Shown: one piece after another, positions 6,385-12,560 of the stretch
Position numbering within the stretch: the stretch's first letter is position 1
Layout of the letters: every line of letters begins with the position of its first letter
Assembly (NCBI GenBank): GCA_964580655.1
Contig: CAZOMR010000080.1
Coordinates: 1 to 12,560, forward strand
Length of the DNA: 12,560 nucleotides
Source of the DNA: CAZOMR01 sp964580655
Lineage (GTDB): Bacteria; RBG-13-61-14; CAZOMR01
Direction: 5' to 3'
Notes under the pieces: generated by a model
What the model saw: only the letters and a program-made list of their open reading frames with translations
Told to the model about the DNA's origin: nothing
Database searches by the model: none
Translations under genes and position numbers: made by a program

Positions 6385-7986
6385 GTGACCGTGATAGAAA
6401 GTGAAGACCTTGCGGTAACGCGCTCCGCCGGGCTGATCGGGGCCTTCACCTTGCTCAGTCGGGTCCTTGGCCTGGCCCGGGATATAGTTGTCGCGGCCTT
6501 TTTCGGCGCCGGGGCAGTGGCGGACGCCTTTTTCGTGGCTTTTTCCATCCCGAACATGCTGAGGAGGCTTGCGGGGGAGGGCTCGCTTACTGTTTCCTTT
6601 GTGCCGGTTTTCACTGAATACCTTGAGCGGCACGGCCGGGATTCTGCCCTGAGACTTGCGCATATCGCAATCACTTTAGCGGTAATTCTCCTGGCCGGGA
6701 TAACCCTTGTCGGGATTCTTGTCACCCGGCCCCTTGTGCTGATCATGGCCCCCGGGTTCCAGGATGTGGCGGGCAAGATTGAATTGACCGTCCAGCTTAC
6801 CCAGCTAATGTTTCCATATACCTTTTTCATCTGCCTTGTGGCTCTTGCAATGGGCATTCTCAACTCCTTCCGGCACTTCACTGCCCCGGCTCTTGCACCG
6901 GTATTATTGAATATATCCTTGATCGTGTGCGTGGCTGGCCTTCATGAGCGGTTCTCTCAACCGGGACTGAGCCTTGTCATAGGCGTGCTCGCGGGAGGAA
7001 TAGCGCAGTTGGCCCTTCAGATTCCCTTCTTGTGGAAATTCGGAGTCAGGTTCAAGCCGATCCTTGACCTGGCTCATCCTGCACTCAAGCGCATCGGCCT
7101 GCTCATGCTCCCCTCCGTGTTCGGGGTAGCAGTCTACCAGGTCAACTTGTTCATCAGCACCATTTTCGTGTCCCCGTTTCCCGGGGGCCGCTCCTACATC
7201 TTTTACGCGGACCGGCTTGTGGAGTTTCCGCTCGGCATCTTTGCCATAGCGCTCGGCACCGCAATCCTCCCTACCCTCTCCCGGTTCGCGGCCAGAGAAG
7301 ACATGAGCTCGCTTGCAGATTCACTCGGGTTTGGCCTGCGGCTTCTTGCCCTGGTAATCATCCCTTCCATGGTAGGTCTGGCGGTCCTGCGAGTTCCGAT
7401 CTTCAACCTGCTATTTGAACGCGGAGAATTCAGCCGCGCAGATACCCTCTGCACGGCACGGGCTTTATTTTGCTTCACTATGGGACTCTGGGCCTTTGCC
7501 GGGATACGGGTGGTTGTGCCTGCTTTTTATTCGCTCAAGGACGCACGCACGCCTGTGCTTATCGGCTTCATCGCTCTGCTGGTTAATATCGCTGGCTGTC
7601 TGATCCTGCCACGCTGGTTTGACTATGCCGGGGTCGCTCTTTCTATCTCTATCGCGGCCTCAATCAACTTCATACTGCTTCTTTTTTTCATCACACGCAG
7701 GCTTCCGCGTCTCAATGGCAGAAAGATATATTCCGCGCTCTTCAGGATAGTCCTTGCTTGCGTGCCCATGGCTTTAGCTATATATCCGGTCAGTCAGCTT
7801 GCGCTCTGGGATGAAGGTGGCCGTGTAATTGAAAAGATCATCTGGCTCGGTGGATCGGTTCTTTCAGGGATGCTTATATATCTCTTCTTTGTCTGGCTTT
7901 TCAAGGTGGATGACTTGAGATCACTCCTTGGAATGATGAAGGATCGGATGTTCCGCAAATCCGGAGAATCTGGAGAAAAGGCCTGA
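6385..7986 (+). CDS. murJ: Lipid II flippase MurJ (MviN family)
   Basis: MurJ flips undecaprenyl-linked peptidoglycan precursor (lipid II) across the inner membrane, supplying the synthases that include PBP2 upstream. The 533-residue protein is hydrophobic throughout, with about 14 membrane helices as in the MOP exporter superfamily. The N-terminal signature is clear: SRVLGLARD at 25-33, then DAFFVAFSIPNMLRRLAGEG around 47-66. Arg32 and Arg60/61 correspond to the lipid II-binding arginines of the E. coli protein. An in-frame TGA at 6376-6378 limits the start to GTG at 6385 or GTG at 6391; the former is taken, with purine-rich sequence at 6367-6375 as a weak ribosome site. The stop overlaps the ogt start by one base. 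It lies 362 nt after holA, beyond antisense rpsT, so it probably needs its own promoter. Confidence 0.95.
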   Translation: MTVIESEDLAVTRSAGLIGAFTLLSRVLGLARDIVVAAFFGAGAVADAFFVAFSIPNMLRRLAGEGSLTVSFVPVFTEYLERHGRDSALRLAHIAITLAVILLAGITLVGILVTRPLVLIMAPGFQDVAGKIELTVQLTQLMFPYTFFICLVALAMGILNSFRHFTAPALAPVLLNISLIVCVAGLHERFSQPGLSLVIGVLAGGIAQLALQIPFLWKFGVRFKPILDLAHPALKRIGLLMLPSVFGVAVYQVNLFISTIFVSPFPGGRSYIFYADRLVEFPLGIFAIALGTAILPTLSRFAAREDMSSLADSLGFGLRLLALVIIPSMVGLAVLRVPIFNLLFERGEFSRADTLCTARALFCFTMGLWAFAGIRVVVPAFYSLKDARTPVLIGFIALLVNIAGCLILPRWFDYAGVALSISIAASINFILLLFFITRRLPRLNGRKIYSALFRIVLACVPMALAIYPVSQLALWDEGGRVIEKIIWLGGSVLSGMLIYLFFVWLFKVDDLRSLLGMMKDRMFRKSGESGEKA

Positions 7987-8537
7987 TGAATTATTATTAC
8001 CTCTTTGATACCGCGTGGGGATCAGCCGGGATGGTGGTCGGCGAAACCGGCGAAAAAGGAATCCGGTCTCTTGAACTTCCTATGCTCGATCGAGCCAGAG
8101 TCAAAAGCCGCATATTGAAAAAATGGCCTGATGCCATCCCTGGACCTGACCCCCCACAAGCCCTGGCAAAGAAAACCATGCACGCTGTCCAGGCCTACTT
8201 TGATGGAAAAGTGGTGAATTTTGACCTTCCAGTGGACTCCTCGAGCTTCAGCAGTTTTCAAAAAAGGGTATACCGGGAGTTAAGAAAGGTAAGCTACGGC
8301 GAGGTGCGGACCTATTCCTGGCTTGCAAAAAAGATCGGATCACCGCACGCGACCAGGGCCGTGGCGAGCGCGAATGCGCGTAATCCGGTTCCTCTTATCA
8401 TCCCCTGCCACCGGATCATCCGCAAGGACGGGGGTCTCGGGGGGTTCAGTGCTCCCGGGGGTATCAGGCTGAAATGGAAGATGCTCAATCTTGAGGCTGA
8501 ATTCACAGGAGAAAAGGATTCACCATTCCTGCTCTAG
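7986..8537 (+). CDS. ogt: Methylated-DNA--[protein]-cysteine S-methyltransferase
   Basis: This suicide enzyme moves the alkyl group from O6-alkylguanine (and O4-alkylthymine) in DNA to its own cysteine. The 183-residue protein has a poorly conserved N-terminal ribonuclease-like domain (about 1-90) and a typical C-terminal domain. The latter has the YGEVRTYSWLAKKIG helix-turn-helix entry, the RAVASANARNP stretch with the base-flipping arginine, and the active-site motif I-P-C141-H-R. No Ada-type N-terminal regulatory domain is present, so it is the short Ogt/MGMT form. ATG at 7986 shares its A with the murJ TGA, so translation is probably coupled. Its 3' end overlaps the convergent receiver gene by 18 nt. 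The exact symbol (ogt, or an mgmT-type name) is a naming choice. Confidence 0.93.
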   Translation: MNYYYLFDTAWGSAGMVVGETGEKGIRSLELPMLDRARVKSRILKKWPDAIPGPDPPQALAKKTMHAVQAYFDGKVVNFDLPVDSSSFSSFQKRVYRELRKVSYGEVRTYSWLAKKIGSPHATRAVASANARNPVPLIIPCHRIIRKDGGLGGFSAPGGIRLKWKMLNLEAEFTGEKDSPFLL

Positions 8538-9299
8538 CAATTGATCAATCACCTTGCTTACGCGATCCTGGAGATGGTGTGCTGACTCGCTTGCGCCCTT
8601 GTTTACATACATGGCCGGCCTGCAATAAGAGATGGCCTTGCGGAAGGTCTGATCGCACCTCTTGGAGGTAAAGAAGAGTATGGGAACAGGCGCTATGCCC
8701 ATGCCCTTCTCATAGGCGCGCTGGGCTACCGCGGCCGCGATCCCGTTGAGCAAAGGCATCTTCACATCCATGATGACCAGACCGAGGTTTATATTTGCCT
8801 TGCGGTTCTTGATGTAAGTGGATACTGTCTCGAACCCGTTTTCGCAGGATGTTACATTGCGGGTCAGTCCCTTGGCGATAAGCATGTCCTCCAGCATCAG
8901 CCTCAGCAACTCCAGGTCCTCGGCAACAAGGATAGCCTCTATCGGCGGCTTCGGGACTTCGGCATCCTTGTCGGGCTCGGAATCTGGTGCGGCTGGAGGT
9001 TCTATTTCCGCTGATCCCTGCTTTTCGGGGGCATAGTCCTTTGGGATTTCGGGAAGCAGGCTTACACCGACTGCGGATTCATCCGGCGAGAATTCCGGGC
9101 CGGGTAGAGGTTCTTGCGGCATATGTTCCGGAGGGGCCGGAGCCGGCTCGGCCAGAGTCTGCGGCTTCTTTGTGGTTCCGAGGTAAGCCCCGCAATGACT
9201 ACAGCGAAGCAGTTCCTCTCCAATGATGCCGATGCTTGTAATTTCCACCGGCACATCCTCGCCGCAACAGATGCAATATGCCTTTTGCTTCTGATCCAT
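8520..9299 (-). CDS. Zinc-ribbon plus receiver-domain protein (output-less response regulator)
   Basis: I do not recognise a named family. The 259-residue protein has three parts. Residues 9-36 form a small zinc-ribbon-like module (C9-x-x-C12 and C33-x-x-C36, with an extra C11). Residues about 44-120 are a Pro/Glu/Ala-rich, acidic and probably disordered linker. Residues about 121-259 are a CheY-like receiver: acidic pair E127-D128, phospho-acceptor D178 in MDVKMP, switch T211 in FFTS, and K234 in VNKG. All phosphorylation residues are present, and no DNA-binding or enzymatic output domain follows, so it probably signals by protein contact, perhaps through the zinc module. No histidine kinase is in the window. 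ATG at 9299 has no ribosome site but lies 7 nt after an extended -10. It sits 45 nt after rnc and its 3' end overlaps ogt. Confidence 0.82.
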   Translation of the reverse strand: MDQKQKAYCICCGEDVPVEITSIGIIGEELLRCSHCGAYLGTTKKPQTLAEPAPAPPEHMPQEPLPGPEFSPDESAVGVSLLPEIPKDYAPEKQGSAEIEPPAAPDSEPDKDAEVPKPPIEAILVAEDLELLRLMLEDMLIAKGLTRNVTSCENGFETVSTYIKNRKANINLGLVIMDVKMPLLNGIAAAVAQRAYEKGMGIAPVPILFFTSKRCDQTFRKAISYCRPAMYVNKGASESAHHLQDRVSKVIDQLLEQEW

Positions 9300-9306
9300 G
9301 TTTTTT

Positions 9307-9315
9307 AGTATATCA
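9307..9315 (-). promoter_or_regulatory. Extended -10 promoter placed 7 nt before the receiver-protein ATG
   Basis: On the - strand TGA (9315-9313) runs directly into TATACT (9312-9307), an extended -10. Seven bases, AAAAAAC, then lead to ATG at 9299, so the expected transcript start is the start codon itself. No -35 match is seen at 17 nt and there is no ribosome site. The same layout precedes mnmA. The gene could also be read through from rnc. Confidence 0.5.
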
Positions 9316-9344
9316 CAGCTTGGGCCTGAAATACGGCTGTTAAT

Positions 9345-10085
9345 TCATCCAGACCTTTTTCCTTTTTCCAGGGCATCTTTCGCGGCATGCTGTTCCGCTT
9401 CCTTCTTGCTCCTGCCCCTGCCCCGGCCCAATATCTTTTTTCCCAGTCTCAATTCTACCTCAAATGCCTTTCGGTGTTCCGGTCCTTTCTCCCTGATCAC
9501 GCGATAGGACGGCGTCTTCCTGTAAAGAGCCTGGAGTTGCTCCTGAATCTCGGTCTTGTAGTCATGCCACGAATCCTCGCGGCTGGCCTTCTCAAGTAGA
9601 TCTTGATAGTGCATTGACACAGCGCTAAAAGCCGCGTCAAACCCTCCATCAAGGTAGATGGCTCCGATCACGGCCTCGTAAACATCTGATAGAATCGAGG
9701 GTTTCTTCCGGCCTCCTGTGGCCTTTTCCCCTTTTCCAAGCAACAAGAGTTGACCCAGCTTGAGCTTTGTTGCCAGTTTGGCAAGCCGCTCCATGTTGAC
9801 CAGGCTTGCGCGCAGTTGGCTGAGATCACCCTCAAGAATATGCTTGAACTTCTCCATGAGCAGGTGGGAGATAATAAGGTCGAGCACCGCGTCCCCCAGG
9901 AACTCCAGCCGTTCGTAATGACCTATCCAGGCGTCCGTGTCCGGGTTCTTGTGCTCGCGGGCCTGGGCCTGCTCATGGGCATAGGATGTATGGGTCAATG
10001 CTCGCAGGAGAAAACCGCGATTCCGGAAATGGTAACCCAGCCTGTCTTCAAGCGCGTCTAATTTCTTTTCCCTGCTTTCTTTCAT
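9345..10085 (-). CDS. rnc: Ribonuclease III
   Basis: RNase III cuts double-stranded RNA, processing rRNA precursors and structured or antisense-paired mRNAs in the cytoplasm. The 246-residue protein has the catalytic domain (about 8-160) with the signature ERLEFLGDAVLDL. E58, E61, D65, D134 and E137 correspond to the metal-binding and catalytic E38, E41, D45, D114 and E117 of the E. coli enzyme. A double-stranded-RNA-binding domain follows (about 170-243), ending in the typical GRGRSKKEAEQHAAKDALE run. About 20 residues rich in charged amino acids (about 37-57) lie between the first helix and the signature, longer than in E. coli. ATG at 10085 overlaps the mtaB stop by 4 nt (ATGA), implying coupling. 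The receiver gene follows after 45 nt. Confidence 0.96.
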   Translation of the reverse strand: MKESREKKLDALEDRLGYHFRNRGFLLRALTHTSYAHEQAQAREHKNPDTDAWIGHYERLEFLGDAVLDLIISHLLMEKFKHILEGDLSQLRASLVNMERLAKLATKLKLGQLLLLGKGEKATGGRKKPSILSDVYEAVIGAIYLDGGFDAAFSAVSMHYQDLLEKASREDSWHDYKTEIQEQLQALYRKTPSYRVIREKGPEHRKAFEVELRLGKKILGRGRGRSKKEAEQHAAKDALEKGKRSG

Positions 10086-11443
10086 CTTGATAATTCACCG
10101 TCCTTTTGTTTTATTCTGCCCGCCATTCCCCGCGAGGTTACTGTCTCGGTCTGGACCCACACGAGCCTTCCTGTAAGCTCTTTCGGCCCCGGCGCGCGAA
10201 CCGGGATGTAATTATCTGAAAGGCCCCGGAGCCACCCGGACTCATTCCTTTCAAAAAGAACACGCAGGAGAGTGCCCTGATGATCGTGATAGAATTTATT
10301 CCTCCGATCCTCGCTCAGCCGGCGCAAAACCCTGGTGCGGGATTTAACCTGGGTGGAACTCACCCTGTCTTTGAACCCTGCGGCCTCTGTCCCTGGTCTG
10401 GGAGAAAATGGAAAGACATGGAGATAGGCGAATGGCAGGCTTTTAAGTAGCCGGAGGGTGTTTTCAAAGTTTTGATCTGTCTCACCCGGGAATCCCGCGA
10501 TCACATCCATTCCGAGGCACAATCCTGGCACGGCCTGGTGGAGTTTGTGGATGATGTCGGAGAATTTTCGTGCTTTATAACTTCTCTTCATCCTTGCAAG
10601 AATTTGATCATCGCCGCTTTGAAGCGGAAGGTGGAGATGCGGGCAGATGCGGCTGGATTTGCCCAGGTATTCAATTAAATCAGGGCGGATTTCATGCGGC
10701 TCAAGGGATGACAGCCGGATTCTCGGAGGGGCTTGCTCTTCATCCTCGATGCGCAGAAGTAATTCAAGCAGGGTTGTGCCCATGTCCCGGCCGTATGCAC
10801 CGAGGTTGATCCCTGTGATAACTGCTTCAAGAAAACCCTGATGAAAAAGTGACTTAAGCTGGTGGATTACCTTTTCCGGATCAAGACTCCTGCTTTTTCC
10901 CCTGGCCAGCGGCACAGTGCAGTAGGAACAGCGAAGATCACAGCCGTCCTGGACTTTGACAAGCGCACGAGTCCTGTGCTGAATGCCGGCTTCAGGATGA
11001 TAGAAGAATCCAGGGTCTTTTGATGCTGTGTAATTCCCGTGCATTATGATCCGGGCAACCTGCCTGCGCTCATCAGGCCGGACCAGGTAATCAAAAGGTA
11101 GTCCGTGCAAGGATTCTGGATTGGTCTCCACTAGACAGCCTGTGACAATGATCCTGGCCTCTGGATTCCATGTTCTGGCCCTGCGCACCATCTGCCGGGA
11201 CTGGAAATCGCTTTTACCGGTCACGGTGCAGGTATTGATGACATAAAATTCAGCCTTTCTGGCCGGTCCTTTGGAGTCCATTAAATCTGCTCGGTTGCTC
11301 CAGGTTCTCTGGACTGACGCGTGGTTTATGTCCACGGCCTCGAATCTCTCCGGGTCCAGCCCTGCCATCATGACCGAGGAATCATATTGATTGGCCCTGC
11401 ATCCGAGAGTGATGAATGCCACTTTGCTACGCGATCCATCCAC
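10082..11443 (-). CDS. mtaB: tRNA-t6A37 methylthiotransferase MtaB
   Basis: MtaB is a radical-SAM enzyme that adds a methylthio group to t6A at position 37, mainly in tRNA-Lys. The 453-residue protein has the UPF0004 domain with three cluster-binding cysteines (C15 in TLGCRANQ, C72 in NTCTVTGKSD, C103 in VTGC). The radical-SAM motif C168-x3-C172-x2-C175 lies within QDGCDLRCSYCTVPLARG, and a C-terminal TRAM-like region spans about 385-447. NTCTVTGKSD and the GK/R-S pattern favour MtaB over MiaB or RimO. About 20 extra residues seem to sit between C15 and C72 (about 41-64). The start is GTG at 11443, supported by AGAGG at 11457-11453 with 9-nt spacing. It overlaps the end of mnmA by 17 nt and rnc by 4 nt. 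Confidence 0.93.
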   Translation of the reverse strand: MDGSRSKVAFITLGCRANQYDSSVMMAGLDPERFEAVDINHASVQRTWSNRADLMDSKGPARKAEFYVINTCTVTGKSDFQSRQMVRRARTWNPEARIIVTGCLVETNPESLHGLPFDYLVRPDERRQVARIIMHGNYTASKDPGFFYHPEAGIQHRTRALVKVQDGCDLRCSYCTVPLARGKSRSLDPEKVIHQLKSLFHQGFLEAVITGINLGAYGRDMGTTLLELLLRIEDEEQAPPRIRLSSLEPHEIRPDLIEYLGKSSRICPHLHLPLQSGDDQILARMKRSYKARKFSDIIHKLHQAVPGLCLGMDVIAGFPGETDQNFENTLRLLKSLPFAYLHVFPFSPRPGTEAAGFKDRVSSTQVKSRTRVLRRLSEDRRNKFYHDHQGTLLRVLFERNESGWLRGLSDNYIPVRAPGPKELTGRLVWVQTETVTSRGMAGRIKQKDGELSR

Positions 11444-12506
11444 CGCCTAGAACCTCTTGTCCCCTGAAAAATACTGCGGCCTGTCCGGGTGTAATCGCGG
11501 CTTGCGGCTCGAAGAATTTCACATGAGCATTTCCATCCATAATAGTGCGAACAAGCGCACGCGCGGGAGGGGAGTTATATCTAATCTGAACCTGAAGCTC
11601 TCCTCCAGATTCATCGGAGTTGATCCCAGGATGCGCTTCATCACTTATCCAGTGGATTTCTCGAAGGCGCATGTCTTCTTTAAGGAGCGCACTCTTATGC
11701 CCCACGACAACCTGGTTCTGCTCTGGCCGAATGGTCAGCACATAATAGCCCTTGCCCTTGAGGTCTCCGAGCCCTTTACGCTGACCCACGGTGTAGCAGA
11801 AGATGCCCTGGTGCTTTCCGAGTGCCCTGCCCTGCTCATCCACTATCTCTCCGGGCTGAAGAACCCTTTCCGGGACCCGCGTTCGGATAAAATCCTTATG
11901 ATTCTTTTCTCTGATAAAACACAGGTCCTGGCTCTCACTCCTTTCCCTCGCAGGGATGCCCTCTGTTATGGCCAGTTGTTTCACCTCGCTCTTTTTCATG
12001 TTCCCAAGCGGGAACAAGGTTCTCCCAAGTTGTTGTTGTGTCATGGTGAAAAGGAAATAGGACTGGTCCTTGGCTGGATCAAGGCCTCGGAGAAGCCGAG
12101 ATGCGCTTGAATCCGGAGACCTTTCAATTCTGGCGTAATGTCCGGTTGCGAGCGCGCATGCGCCTAGCTCCTGCGCCTTTTGCCAGAGAGCCTGGAATTT
12201 GATCCTCTGATTGCAAAGCACACACGGGTTGGGGGTGCGGCCGGAAAGATATTCCCTGATAAAAACCTCTATTACCTCCTTTTCAAAAATCCCTTCCATG
12301 TTGACGCGATGAAGCTCTATACCCAGACCCCGGGCGGCCCTCTCGGCACCGGATGTCTCAGCCGCGGTCTGGCCGAGATACATATTGAGGCCAACTACCT
12401 CAAGCCCTTGCCTTTGCAGAAGAAACGCGGCCACACAACTGTCCACACCGCCGCTCATGGCAACAGCCACTTTTTTGCCTTTTATCCGAGTACTCATCGT
12501 GCTCAT
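11427..12506 (-). CDS. mnmA: tRNA-specific 2-thiouridylase MnmA
   Basis: MnmA activates U34 of tRNA-Lys, -Glu and -Gln with ATP and replaces the 2-oxygen with sulfur from a cysteine-desulfurase relay. Starting at ATG 12506 the product has 359 residues, normal for the family. It has the PP-loop SGGVDS (18-23), catalytic Cys95 in the GRTPNPCVLCN stretch, the second catalytic Cys196 in SQDLCFI, and the C-terminal beta-barrel region. The frame is open further upstream to ATG 12557 (376 residues). However, those 17 added residues are unlike the family start and are encoded across two TATAAT elements, so 12506 (or ATG 12497) is preferred. No ribosome site precedes either ATG, and a leaderless message is predicted. 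It is the first gene of mnmA-mtaB-rnc. Confidence 0.93.
   Translation of the reverse strand: MSTMSTRIKGKKVAVAMSGGVDSCVAAFLLQRQGLEVVGLNMYLGQTAAETSGAERAARGLGIELHRVNMEGIFEKEVIEVFIREYLSGRTPNPCVLCNQRIKFQALWQKAQELGACALATGHYARIERSPDSSASRLLRGLDPAKDQSYFLFTMTQQQLGRTLFPLGNMKKSEVKQLAITEGIPARERSESQDLCFIREKNHKDFIRTRVPERVLQPGEIVDEQGRALGKHQGIFCYTVGQRKGLGDLKGKGYYVLTIRPEQNQVVVGHKSALLKEDMRLREIHWISDEAHPGINSDESGGELQVQIRYNSPPARALVRTIMDGNAHVKFFEPQAAITPGQAAVFFRGQEVLGGGWIA
11453..11457 (-). promoter_or_regulatory. Ribosome binding site for the mtaB GTG start
   Basis: AGAGG on the - strand lies within the last codons of mnmA, 9 nt before GTG at 11443. An ATG four bases downstream (11439) is in another frame, so this site supports the GTG start. 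Confidence 0.6.
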
Positions 12507-12513
12507 TCTTTTT

Positions 12514-12522
12514 ATTATACCA
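12514..12522 (-). promoter_or_regulatory. Extended -10 promoter 7 nt before the mnmA ATG
   Basis: On the - strand TGG (12522-12520) precedes a perfect TATAAT (12519-12514). The next seven bases, AAAAAGA, lead straight to ATG at 12506, so the predicted transcript start coincides with the start codon. A second TATAAT lies just upstream at 12527-12522. No convincing -35 is seen, which is common for extended -10 promoters. Confidence 0.6.
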
Positions 12523-12560
12523 TTATAGCGAATTTTTTCTTTTGGGGCCTGCGACATAAA

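Noticed and set aside
9317..9342. ACAGC/GCTGT inverted repeat between rnc and the receiver gene
   Set aside because: Five base pairs around a 16-nt loop without a T run; too weak for a terminator or operator.
11457..12110. Open frame of 217 codons on the + strand opposite mnmA
   Set aside because: It lies wholly antisense to a well-identified gene, its translation has no recognisable motif, and it has no supporting ribosome site; a shadow of mnmA codon use.
12507..12557. N-terminal extension of MnmA from ATG 12557
   Set aside because: The added residues do not resemble the MnmA start and are coded across two TATAAT elements, one with an extended -10; upstream sequence is cut off at the window end, so it is not fully excluded.

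Overview
The window looks like ordinary chromosome from a rod-shaped, diderm (Gram-negative) bacterium with LPS. The evidence is a MreBCD/PBP2 elongation cluster, an LptE-like outer-membrane protein and MurJ, at a moderately high G+C content by eye. The order mreBCD-mrdA-lptE-holA, followed by rpsT and murJ, together with the style of the proteins, suggests Desulfobacterota (former Deltaproteobacteria). That placement is an inference from memory of gene orders, not from a search. I see no mobile elements, CRISPR array, rRNA or tRNA, and almost no non-coding DNA.

Left block (+ strand, about 1-6022): a likely operon of mreB, mreC, mreD, mrdA (PBP2), lptE and holA. A good promoter (extended -10, 17-nt spacer) and a strong ribosome site precede mreB. 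An 82-nt spacer holding an imperfect hairpin separates mreB from mreC. After that the genes overlap or nearly touch: mreC/mreD 4 nt, mreD-mrdA 3-nt gap, mrdA/lptE 26-nt overlap, lptE-holA 8-nt gap. The usual PBP2 partner gene, rodA, is not next to mrdA.

Middle block (about 6008-8537): rpsT (ribosomal protein S20) lies on the - strand and its 3' end overlaps holA by 15 nt. It has its own TTGACA promoter, a clear ribosome site and a TTG start. Across an 89-nt divergent spacer, murJ (lipid II flippase) and ogt (O6-alkylguanine repair) run on the + strand and overlap by 1 nt.

Right block (- strand, 12506 down to 8520): mnmA, mtaB and rnc are tightly overlapped and are followed after 45 nt by an unusual protein, an N-terminal zinc ribbon joined by an acidic Pro-rich linker to a lone receiver domain. 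MnmA thiolates U34 and MtaB methylthiolates t6A37, so both can act on tRNA-Lys(UUU); RNase III adds RNA processing.

Two things stand out. First, the zinc-ribbon/receiver protein has no recognisable output domain. Second, mnmA and that protein share a nearly identical start architecture: an extended -10 (TGN-TATAMT), then 7 A-rich bases, then ATG, with no ribosome site. This predicts leaderless transcripts. I found no obvious new multi-gene system; most of the window is conserved core biology with some unusual arrangements.
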